Source: Gulosibacter sediminis (lineage in GTDB: Bacteria > Actinomycetota > Actinomycetes > Actinomycetales > Microbacteriaceae). Taken from it: 64,000 nucleotides of DNA. Location of the stretch: the NCBI RefSeq assembly GCF_023370115.1, contig NZ_CP097160.1, forward strand, positions 620,001 to 684,000, written 5' to 3'. A program made the translations under genes and the position numbers. A model generated the notes under the pieces. That model was not told the origin of the DNA and did no database searches. It was given only the letters and a program-made list of their open reading frames with translations. How positions within the stretch are numbered: the stretch's first letter is position 1; each line of letters starts with the position of its first letter. This document shows positions 53,748-61,495 of the stretch, piece after piece.

Positions 53748-54602
53748 TTACTTGTAGTTGTAGAAGCCCTCGCCGGTGGCAATGCCGAGCTTGCCCTTGT
53801 CGATGAAGTCCTCCTTGAGGATCTTTGCGAACTTCTGCGACTCCTCGTCGCCCATGATCGACACGTTGTAGGCGGTCGTGAGGCCGATGATGTCGAAGAT
53901 CTCCATCGGGCCTCGGGGTGCGCCGGTGCCGATGCGCCAGGTCTTGTCGATCGTCTCGGCGTCGGCGATGCCGTTCGCATAGAGGTAGCCGGCGGCGTTG
54001 AGCAGCGGCACGAGCAGCGTGTTGAGCACGTAGCCCGGCTGCTCCTTCTTTACCTCGATCGGCACCATGCCCTGTTCCTTCGCGAACTCGACCACGGTCT
54101 TATAGACCTCGGGGTCGGTGTCGGCGGTGCCCATGACCTCGGCGGTGTTCTGCGCCCAGATCTGGTTCGCGTAGTGGAGCGCGAGGAACTTGTTCGGGCG
54201 GCCGGTCGCATCCTTGAAGCTCGAGGGCAGCAGGGTCGACGAGTTGGTGGCGAAGATCGTCTTCTCGGGGGCGAGAGCGCCGACCTGCTCCCACGTCGAG
54301 GTCTTGATCTCGGGGCTCTCGGGCACGGCCTCGATGATGAGGTCGGCGTCGGCCACCGCTGCGGCGAGGTCGCTCGTCGCGGTGAGGCGCTCGAGCGCGG
54401 CGGCCGACTTGCCGTCCTTCGCGCCCTCAACCTCGGCGTCGTAGCGCTGGGCGAGGCCCGCGAAGCGCTCCTTCGCCGCGGCGACGGCGTCGTCGTTGAT
54501 GTCCCATGCGGTGACGGTGAAGCCGGCGTAGGCGGTCTGGTACGCGATCTGCGAACCGAGCACGCCCGAGCCGAGCACGGTGACGTTCTTGATGTCAGTC
54601 AT
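53748..54602 (-). CDS. 3-hydroxyacyl-CoA dehydrogenase
   Basis: A 284-aa NAD-dependent dehydrogenase of the 3-hydroxybutyryl-CoA type, a beta-oxidation step. The N-terminal Rossmann motif is VTVLGSGVLGSQIAYQTA; the catalytic His is in ALHYANQIWAQNTAEV and the SSTLLPSS segment precedes it; the C-terminal dimerisation domain contains GTGAPRGPMEIFD. It overlaps the TetR gene upstream by 8 bp, so they form an operon. Confidence 0.92.
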   Translation of the reverse strand: MTDIKNVTVLGSGVLGSQIAYQTAYAGFTVTAWDINDDAVAAAKERFAGLAQRYDAEVEGAKDGKSAAALERLTATSDLAAAVADADLIIEAVPESPEIKTSTWEQVGALAPEKTIFATNSSTLLPSSFKDATGRPNKFLALHYANQIWAQNTAEVMGTADTDPEVYKTVVEFAKEQGMVPIEVKKEQPGYVLNTLLVPLLNAAGYLYANGIADAETIDKTWRIGTGAPRGPMEIFDIIGLTTAYNVSIMGDEESQKFAKILKEDFIDKGKLGIATGEGFYNYK

Positions 54603-55245
54603 TGCTTTCCTTCTTTCCTGTGACCGTGGCGAGATAGCCCCGAACGATCAGCTCGGTTTGGCCACGGAAGTGTGTCGTGAGGTCGGCGGGGGAGCGCCCG
54701 TCACGGTCGGCGAGCTCGATCTGCAGGTGCAGCGACGCGTAGATCGCCTCGGCCGCCAGGTGCGCCCCGTCGGTCGAATCGGGTCGTTCCGCGACCTCGA
54801 GCAGGAGCTCGCCGATCGCGTCGATGAGCCGCTCGACGATGGCGACCGCCTCGGCGCAGTGCTCCTCGTGTGGGTCGCCGTCGAGCGCGGCGCGCTGGTA
54901 CGCGACGAGGTTCTCGAGCTGCGTGCGGTCGTCGAAGAACGGCGCCACGAGCGCGACGATGCGGTCGGTCGGGGTGCCGTGCCCCGCAACCGAGTACTTG
55001 GCGAGCCGCGCGCTCAGCGTGGCGTTGCCGACCATGAGCATGAGCGCGGGCTTCGAGGGCGCGTAGCGAAAGAGCGTGCCGTGCGAGACGTCGGCGGCCT
55101 CGGCGATGGCGCTCGTGGTCGTCGCGGCGTAGCCGTGCTTGGCGAACAGGCGGCCCGCCTCGGCGAGAATGCGAGTGCGCTTCTCGTGCTTGTTGCGCTC
55201 GCGCCGCCCCTGCGGTGCGTCGGTCATCCGGATCACCTTCTTCAC
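54595..55245 (-). CDS. TetR-family transcriptional regulator
   Basis: A 216-aa repressor. The DNA-binding domain is at residues 18-65, with FAKHGYAATTTSAIAEAADV and SHGTLFRYAPSKPAL covering the helix-turn-helix. The ligand domain is unremarkable. It is co-transcribed with the hydroxyacyl-CoA dehydrogenase gene and probably responds to an acyl-CoA; a palindrome at 55274-55289 is the likely operator. Confidence 0.92.
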   Translation of the reverse strand: MKKVIRMTDAPQGRRERNKHEKRTRILAEAGRLFAKHGYAATTTSAIAEAADVSHGTLFRYAPSKPALMLMVGNATLSARLAKYSVAGHGTPTDRIVALVAPFFDDRTQLENLVAYQRAALDGDPHEEHCAEAVAIVERLIDAIGELLLEVAERPDSTDGAHLAAEAIYASLHLQIELADRDGRSPADLTTHFRGQTELIVRGYLATVTGKKESND

Positions 55246-55273
55246 TGAGTCCGAAACCTTGACCTCAATTATT

Positions 55274-55289
55274 AATGAGCATACTCATT
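55274..55289. promoter_or_regulatory. TetR operator palindrome
   Basis: AATGAGCATACTCATT has perfect 6-bp arms around CATA. It lies about 30 bp upstream of the TetR start in an AT-rich pocket that also holds possible -10 sequence, so it fits autoregulation. Confidence 0.65.
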
Positions 55290-55316
55290 TTTAAGTGCGG
55301 GTCAAGACAGGCTCGG

Positions 55317-56627
55317 TCAAGGCAGCGCGAGCGCATCTCCGGCCAGCAGCAGCGTCTCGACGGTGGCGTCGGCGACGGGCTGCGTGTCACCCCATGCGAT
55401 GACGACGACGGTGACCGTTTCGCCGCTCGGCAGCATGCCGCGCCACGAACCCGCGACGGCGCCCGAGAGCGAGCCGCCCTTGAACCAGAGCGAGTCGTAT
55501 CCCTCGACCGGTACGCCGGGGTTCGCGCTGAGCGCCGCGTCGACCTCGGGATGCGCGGTCGCGTCCTCGGCGAGTTGGTCGTAGGCATCGACGATGTCGG
55601 CGGGCGTCGCCTGCCAGGTCGGCGCCGCCACCATCGAGACCGTGAGGTCGACGTCGCTCACCTCGACCGTGAGCGAGTCGATGCCGTCGAGGATCTCCTG
55701 CCGGCCCGCCGCATCCGCCGCCTCGTACGCCGCGAGCCGCTCGGCGTCGCCGCCGTAAAGCAGCTCGAACATCTCGGCGGTCGACGCGACGGGGCGCATC
55801 GATTCGGGCGCCGCGGTGGAGACGCGCTCGCGGCCGGCCGCCGTCATGAGCAGGTCGGTCGCGGTGTTGTCGCTGATCGAGATCATGAGCTCGGCCGCCT
55901 CGGCGACGGTCACGGTCGTGCCCGACGGCTCGTCCTGCAGTCGGCCGCTCGGGAGCGACTTGGCGTCGTCGGTCACCGTGAGCTCGTCGCCCCACGAGAG
56001 TTCGCCGGCGTCGATCGCGTCGACGACCGCGAGCAGCACCCACAGCTTGAAGATCGACCCGATCGGCCGTGCCTCGCCGTCCGTGGCGGCGACATCGTCA
56101 TCGTCGACGCGCACGAACAGCTCCGTCGAAACTGGCAGGGCCGCGAGGCGTTCCTGCACCTCGTCGAGGCTCGTGGCCGCCTCGTGCTCGAGCTCGGGCA
56201 GCAGCTGCAGGCCGGTGATCGTGCCGTCGCTCGTCACCGAAAGCTGTGCCGTGAACGGCTCGCCGATCGCGCCCTCGAACACGACGCTCGCGCTGAGCTC
56301 GTCGCCGACGTAGTCGCGCAGCGCGAATGGCGCGGCGGGGCGGATGTTCGTGTTGAGCAGCGAGACGACCTCGTCGAGCGGAACCGCGGCCGTGAACTCC
56401 TCGCTGAACACGCCGTCGAGGTCGTGCGGGGTGACGTCGTCGTCACCCTCGAGCAGTTCGTGGAGCCAGCGCATCCGTTCGCCCGCGGGCGTCTCGGGCA
56501 ACTCGGCCGGCTTCGTTCCGGCCGCCTCGGTGCGCGTCGGTTCGGGTTCGGATGCGCCACTCGCGCAGCCGGCGAGCAGCAGCATCGCCGTCGCGAGGGT
56601 CACTGTCAGCAGGTGTCGGATTCGCAT
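55317..56627 (-). CDS. Lipoprotein serine hydrolase (beta-lactamase-like)
   Basis: A 436-aa exported lipoprotein: RIRHLLTVTLATAM, then LLLAGC with the lipidated Cys21. An N-terminal Cpl-7/ORF12-like domain of about 140 residues precedes a class-A beta-lactamase/PBP-type domain with GSIFKLWVL (Ser-x-x-Lys), SISDNTATD (SDN) and WFKGGSLSG (KGG). The usual class-A Glu166 region is not evident, so it may be a peptidase or esterase rather than an antibiotic-hydrolysing enzyme. The ATG at 56627 has AGGAG upstream. Confidence 0.85.
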   Translation of the reverse strand: MRIRHLLTVTLATAMLLLAGCASGASEPEPTRTEAAGTKPAELPETPAGERMRWLHELLEGDDDVTPHDLDGVFSEEFTAAVPLDEVVSLLNTNIRPAAPFALRDYVGDELSASVVFEGAIGEPFTAQLSVTSDGTITGLQLLPELEHEAATSLDEVQERLAALPVSTELFVRVDDDDVAATDGEARPIGSIFKLWVLLAVVDAIDAGELSWGDELTVTDDAKSLPSGRLQDEPSGTTVTVAEAAELMISISDNTATDLLMTAAGRERVSTAAPESMRPVASTAEMFELLYGGDAERLAAYEAADAAGRQEILDGIDSLTVEVSDVDLTVSMVAAPTWQATPADIVDAYDQLAEDATAHPEVDAALSANPGVPVEGYDSLWFKGGSLSGAVAGSWRGMLPSGETVTVVVIAWGDTQPVADATVETLLLAGDALALP

Positions 56628-56685
56628 GGGGCTCCTGTCGGCTGGCGAACGTCCAGGGTATCGGTCGCGGCACACGCGGCTTCGG

Positions 56686-56691
56686 TACCCT
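56686..56691 (+). promoter_or_regulatory. Leaderless-type -10 of the peptidase-E-like gene
   Basis: TACCCT, 6 nt before the ATG at 56698. Confidence 0.5.
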
Positions 56692-56697
56692 GTGCGC

Positions 56698-57339
56698 ATG
56701 AAGCTGCTGCTGCTGTCCATGCAGGCCGGTGCCCTGTGGGGCTTCCTGCGCAACCACCTCGAGCATCCGGGCAAGGCGCGAATCGGCTTCGTGCACGACG
56801 CGATTGGGCGCGTGCCCGAGCACGACACCATGCAGGCGTGGCTCTATGAGGAGCGCCAGCGCGTCGTCGACCTCGTCGAGACGGTCGACGACCTTTTCCT
56901 CGCCGAGATGAAGCCCGACGAGGTCGCCGAGGCGCTCGACCGTATCGACGCCCTCTACGTGCGCGGCGGCAACACCTTCCTGCTGCGCGAGGCGATGCGC
57001 ATCTCGGGCGCCGACAAGCTCATCATCGAGCGAGTCAAGGCCGGCCTGCCCTACATCGGCCTCAGCGCGGGCTCGATCGTCGTGGGCCCGAGCCTCGAGC
57101 CGATCGTGCCGATGGACGACCCAGACGAGGCTCCCAACCTTCCGAGCTACCGGGGCCTCGGCCTCATCGACGCGGTCATCGTCCCGCACGCCGATGGCCA
57201 GCTGCCGCCGTACCCGCCCGAGCTGATCTCGAGCATCCTCACCACCTACGGCGAGCGCTACCAGCTGCAGCCCGTCGATGACGACCAGGCCTACGTCGTC
57301 GACGACCGCGGCGAGCGCCTGATCTCCTCGGCCGAGTAG
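56698..57339 (+). CDS. Peptidase E-like (S51) protein
   Basis: A 213-aa protein of the class-I glutamine-amidotransferase-like fold. It has YVRGGNTFLLREA and the nucleophile elbow GLSAGSIVVG with Ser123. Peptidase E cleaves Asp-X dipeptides; this branch, often called type 1 glutamine amidotransferase-like, is not well characterised. The ATG is 6 nt after a -10. The stop is inside a hairpin shared with the convergent treZ gene. Confidence 0.85.
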   Translation: MKLLLLSMQAGALWGFLRNHLEHPGKARIGFVHDAIGRVPEHDTMQAWLYEERQRVVDLVETVDDLFLAEMKPDEVAEALDRIDALYVRGGNTFLLREAMRISGADKLIIERVKAGLPYIGLSAGSIVVGPSLEPIVPMDDPDEAPNLPSYRGLGLIDAVIVPHADGQLPPYPPELISSILTTYGERYQLQPVDDDQAYVVDDRGERLISSAE

Positions 57340-57353
57340 CGCTGCGCTACTCG
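57333..57353. terminator. Hairpin carrying both convergent stop codons
   Basis: CGAGTAGCG / CGCTACTCG with a CTG loop. The left arm contains the TAG of the peptidase-E-like gene (57337-57339) and the right arm the TAG of treZ read on the minus strand (57347-57349), so the palindrome is symmetric around the two stops. Confidence 0.7.
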
Positions 57354-59140
57354 AGCTGCGGGGCGAACACCGCGGCCGAGTGCGGCGGCAGGAACGCGTG
57401 CGTGCCGGCCACCGTGACGCGCTCGTCGGTCGCGAACACGATCTCGGGCAGTTCCTCGTACGAGGTCCACGCGATGTCGACGTCGAGTTCGAGCTCGCGC
57501 GCCGCATCCGAGAAGTTGCAGACCACCTCGAGGTCGCCGCGCCAGAACGTGAACACGCCGAGCTCGGCGTCGGCCTTCGCCGACACGTCGCGCAGCCACG
57601 GCCGCGTGAATTGCGGCCGGCTGCGGCGCAGCGCGATGAGTCGCCGGTAGACGTCGAGCAGCCACTGGCGCTCGGGGCCGTCGAGCTCCATCCACTCGAG
57701 GCGGGATGCGCGGAACGTGTCGGGATCCTGCGGGTCGGGCACCTGCGACTCGTCCCAGCCCATGCGCGAGAACTCGCTGATGCGGCCGCGGCTCACGGCC
57801 TCGGCGAGCTCGGGCTCGGGATGCGACGAGAAGTACTGGAACGGCGTCGTCGCGCCCCACTCCTCGCCCATAAACAGCATCGGCGTGAACGGCGAACACA
57901 TCATCAGCGTCGCGCCCACCGCGAGCTGCCCGACGCTGAGCGTCTCGCTGAGTCGGTCGCCGCGGGCCCGGTTGCCGATCTGGTCGTGGTTCTGCGTCGA
58001 CACGACGAGGCGCCACGCGTTCGTGGCGGGGCCGAGCGGCCGGCCGTGGTGACGGCGGCGGAACGTCGACATCGCGCCGTTGTGGAAGAAACCCTGCGTG
58101 AACACCTTCTCGAGCGCGCCGAGGCCGTGGCCGGGCGTGCTCGCGAAGTCCTCGTAGTAGCCGTCGGACTCGCGCGAGAGCGACACGTGCGCGGCGTGGT
58201 GGAAATCATCTGACCACTGGCCGGTGAGCGCGTAGCCGCCGGCGGCGCGCGGCGAAATGAGCCGCGGTGCATTCATGTCGGACTCCGCGATGAGCGTCAG
58301 CGGCCGGCCCAGAAACGCCGAGCGCGCCTCGACCTCGTTCGCGAGCTCCTCGAGAATGTGCGTCGCCCGGGTATCGATGAGCGCGTGCACGGCATCGAGC
58401 CGCAGGCCGTCCACATGGAAGTCGGTGACCCACATGAGCGCGTTGTCGATGATGTACTGGCGCACCTCGTCGGAGTCGAAGTCGTCGAGGTTGATCGCGT
58501 CGCCCCAGTCGGTCTGGTGGCGCGACGACACATACGGCCCGAACTTCCCGAGGTAGTTGCCCGAGGGGCCGAGGTGGTTGTAGACGACATCTTGAATCAC
58601 GCCGAGGCCGCGCTCGTGGCAGGCATCGACGAAACGCTGGTAGGCACCGGGCCCGCCGTAGGGCTCGTGCACGGCATACCAGTAGACGCCGTCGTAGCCC
58701 CAGCCGACGTCGCCGTTGAAGGCGTTGACAGGCATGGGCTCGACGAAGTCGACGCCGAGGTCGACGAGGTGATCGAGTCGCTCGATCGCGGCATCGAGGG
58801 TGCCATCGGGCGTGAACGTGCCGACGTGCAACTCGTAGATCACGCTGCCCGCGAGCTGGCGGCCACGCCACTGCTCGTCCTGCCACTCGTAGGCGTCGGC
58901 GTCGAAGGTGCGCGAGGGGCCGTGCACGCCGGCCGGCTGCCGACGCGAGCGGGGGTCGGGCGTCACCGTCTCCTCGTCGTCGATGAGGTAGCCGTAGTCG
59001 ACTTCACTCGGCAGCTCGGGGAGCCCCTCGGGTCGCCACCAGCCGCCGCGCTCGCGGCGCATGTCGTGAGTGTCGGACTCGATGCGCACGCGCATCCGCT
59101 GCGCCCGTGGCGCCCACACATCGAAGCGACTGTCGCGCAT
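57347..59140 (-). CDS. treZ: Malto-oligosyltrehalose trehalohydrolase
   Basis: TreZ releases trehalose from maltooligosyl-trehalose. The 597-aa GH13_10 product has an N-terminal CBM48-like domain, then DVVYNHLGPSGNYLG, the nucleophile region GLRLDAVHALID, the acid LIAESDMN and QNHDQIGNRARG. It overlaps the treY stop by one base (TAATG), so the pair is translationally coupled. Third gene of the minus-strand treX-treY-treZ operon. Confidence 0.96.
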   Translation of the reverse strand: MRDSRFDVWAPRAQRMRVRIESDTHDMRRERGGWWRPEGLPELPSEVDYGYLIDDEETVTPDPRSRRQPAGVHGPSRTFDADAYEWQDEQWRGRQLAGSVIYELHVGTFTPDGTLDAAIERLDHLVDLGVDFVEPMPVNAFNGDVGWGYDGVYWYAVHEPYGGPGAYQRFVDACHERGLGVIQDVVYNHLGPSGNYLGKFGPYVSSRHQTDWGDAINLDDFDSDEVRQYIIDNALMWVTDFHVDGLRLDAVHALIDTRATHILEELANEVEARSAFLGRPLTLIAESDMNAPRLISPRAAGGYALTGQWSDDFHHAAHVSLSRESDGYYEDFASTPGHGLGALEKVFTQGFFHNGAMSTFRRRHHGRPLGPATNAWRLVVSTQNHDQIGNRARGDRLSETLSVGQLAVGATLMMCSPFTPMLFMGEEWGATTPFQYFSSHPEPELAEAVSRGRISEFSRMGWDESQVPDPQDPDTFRASRLEWMELDGPERQWLLDVYRRLIALRRSRPQFTRPWLRDVSAKADAELGVFTFWRGDLEVVCNFSDAARELELDVDIAWTSYEELPEIVFATDERVTVAGTHAFLPPHSAAVFAPQLE

Positions 59141-61482
59141 TACTGCTCCTCACGATCGCTGCGCGCGAGCATCGCGACGGGCCAGTGCTTGAGCAGGTGG
59201 GCGACGCCGACTTCGCCCTCATAGGTGATGCCGTCGATCTGGTCGACCCAGCGGCCCTCGGGCAGCTGCAGGCGGGTGTCGTGCCAGCCGCCGCCGCGCT
59301 CGAGGTCGATCGGCAGCCGCGTCGCGAGCACGACGACGCCACCGCGGTCGACCGCGATGAGGTGGTCGGCCGAGGCGCCGTGCGCGTGCAGCGGCCGGTA
59401 CTCGGTGAAGCGGTCGGGCAGGCCCTTGCGCAGGCGCAGACCAATTACCGTGAGCAGCAGCTTCACGCTGCCGGTGAGGTCGCTCTCGTCAAACGCGGGG
59501 CGAGCGCCGCGCAGAATCGCGCTCAGCGCCGCCGTCTGCTCGAGCCACGGCACGGGCCGGCGGTTGTCGGGGTCGACGAGCGAGTGCTGCCAGAGCTCGG
59601 TGCCCTGGTAGACATCGGGCACGCCGGGGCCGAGCAGTTGCAGCGCCTTCATCGAGAGCGAGTTCGACCAGCCGGGCTGCCGCAGCTCCTCGATGAGGTT
59701 CGCGACGATTGCGCGGGCGGCCGGATGGTCGAAGGCCGCGTCGATCGCGGCGCGCAGCTCTTCCTCGTAGCCGCTGTTGATCTCGGTCCAAGTCGTGTGG
59801 TCGCCGGCCTCGCGCGCCGCCTTCTCGGCATAGGCATAGAGGCGCTCGCGGCTCGCAGGCCAGACGCCGATGATCGCCTGCCAGAGCAGATTGCCGAAGG
59901 CCGGGTTCGAGATCGGCGCGATCTCGAGCAGCTGCTCGAGCGAGTCGCGCCAGAGCTCTGGGTGCTCGCTCAGCGCATCCAGCCTGGCCCGAACATCCTC
60001 GCTGCGCTTCGTGTCGTGCGTGGTCAGCGCGGTCTGCGCGTGCGGCCAGCGATCCTGGCGCTCGGCCTGCAACTCGTGGAACCGCTCGGGCGAGTACGCG
60101 AAGACCGAGGGGTCGCCGCCGACCTCGTTGAGCGAGGTGAGCCGCGAGTACCGGTAGAACGAGCGGTCCTCGACCGCCTTCGCCATGATCATGCCGCTCG
60201 TCTGCTGAAACCGCAGCGCGCCCTCGTTGGCGGGGTCGCGCAGTTTGCCGAGCACCCGCTCGATCGCGTCGGCGAGATCGCTGCGCCAGTCGGCCGCATC
60301 CCGTGCCGCCTGCTCGAGGTGCTCGACGCCGTCGGGCAGGTAGGTGCGGTAGACGCCGAAGCACGCGGCGATCTCGCTGATCGCGTCGACGGTGCGCTCG
60401 TCGGGTTCGGCGACGCCGTCGAGGTCTCGTGCGACGCGGCGAACCTCCGCGTGCAGGGGTCCATCGGTGACGAATCGCTTGGCGCCGTGCACGAGGGTCT
60501 GCCAGTCGTCGACGTCCTCGTGCGAGAGCGACGCCGACTGCTCGTCGAGATCGTCGCGGCCCTCGTCGTCGACGAGCACGCGCTCGAACTCGCCGAGGGC
60601 GTCGTAGCCGGTGGTGCCGTCGATCGGCCACGGCTGCAGCTGATCGCCGGGCTCAAGAATCTTCTCGACCGAGATGTAGACGTTCGCGTGCTCGCGCAGG
60701 CGCTGCAGGTAGCCGCGGGGGTCGCGCAGGCCATCGACGTGATCGATGCGCAGCCCGTCGACGAGTCCTTCCCGCACCCACGAGAGGATCTCGGCGTGCG
60801 CCGCATCCCACACCTCCGGCTCCTCAACCCGCACCCCTGCGAGCTCGGTGACCGTGAAGAAGCGGCGGTAGTTGAGCGACCAGTCGCCGCGGCGCCAGTG
60901 CACGAGCGCGTAGTGCTGGGCGTCGTGCACCGTGCGCACGCCGAGCGACTCGTCGTCGGCGCTGCCGGGGGCGAGCGGATACTCGTGGTCGTAGTAGCGG
61001 AGCACGCCGGCCTCGCGATCAACCGACATGCCGTTGATGGGCGCGCCCGGTTCGGTGGGCATGTCGGCGTCGCCGATCACCGGCAGGAGTAGCTTGCCGC
61101 CGCCAGCCGGCCAGTCGATGTCAAAGAAGTGCGCGTAGCGCGAGCCCTTGCCGTGCTGCAGCACGTCCCACCACCACGGGTTCTGCCGCGGCACTGCGAC
61201 GCCCACGTGGTTCGGCACGATGTCGACGAGGATGCCGAGGCCGGCCTCGTGCGCGGCCTCGGCGAGGCGTACGAGGGCTTCGCGGCCTCCGCGGGCTTCG
61301 TCGACGCGGCTCGGGTCAACGACGTCGTACCCGTGCGTTGACCCCTCGGTCGACTGCAGGATGGGGGAGAGATAGAGCCAATCCACGCCGAGATCGACAA
61401 AGTAGGGCACAAGACGGGCGGCATCGTCGAGGGTGAACTCCGAAGAAAGCTGGAGTCGGTAGGTGCTCGCCGGGGTGCGCAT
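59140..61482 (-). CDS. treY: Malto-oligosyltrehalose synthase
   Basis: TreY converts the reducing end of a maltodextrin into a trehalose unit. The 780-aa GH13_26 product begins TPASTYRLQLSSEFTLDDA, the typical start, and carries DIVPNHVGVAVPRQNPWWW, GLRIDHVDGLRDP, ISVEKILEPGDQL and TTHDTKRSEDVRARL. It sits 13 bp after the upstream debranching-enzyme gene. Confidence 0.96.
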   Translation of the reverse strand: MRTPASTYRLQLSSEFTLDDAARLVPYFVDLGVDWLYLSPILQSTEGSTHGYDVVDPSRVDEARGGREALVRLAEAAHEAGLGILVDIVPNHVGVAVPRQNPWWWDVLQHGKGSRYAHFFDIDWPAGGGKLLLPVIGDADMPTEPGAPINGMSVDREAGVLRYYDHEYPLAPGSADDESLGVRTVHDAQHYALVHWRRGDWSLNYRRFFTVTELAGVRVEEPEVWDAAHAEILSWVREGLVDGLRIDHVDGLRDPRGYLQRLREHANVYISVEKILEPGDQLQPWPIDGTTGYDALGEFERVLVDDEGRDDLDEQSASLSHEDVDDWQTLVHGAKRFVTDGPLHAEVRRVARDLDGVAEPDERTVDAISEIAACFGVYRTYLPDGVEHLEQAARDAADWRSDLADAIERVLGKLRDPANEGALRFQQTSGMIMAKAVEDRSFYRYSRLTSLNEVGGDPSVFAYSPERFHELQAERQDRWPHAQTALTTHDTKRSEDVRARLDALSEHPELWRDSLEQLLEIAPISNPAFGNLLWQAIIGVWPASRERLYAYAEKAAREAGDHTTWTEINSGYEEELRAAIDAAFDHPAARAIVANLIEELRQPGWSNSLSMKALQLLGPGVPDVYQGTELWQHSLVDPDNRRPVPWLEQTAALSAILRGARPAFDESDLTGSVKLLLTVIGLRLRKGLPDRFTEYRPLHAHGASADHLIAVDRGGVVVLATRLPIDLERGGGWHDTRLQLPEGRWVDQIDGITYEGEVGVAHLLKHWPVAMLARSDREEQ

Positions 61483-61495
61483 GCGATTCCTTTCG

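Noticed and set aside
59107-61092. Open frame of 661 codons on the + strand opposite treY
   Set aside because: Antisense shadow; treY has all family motifs and treY-treZ overlap supports the minus strand.
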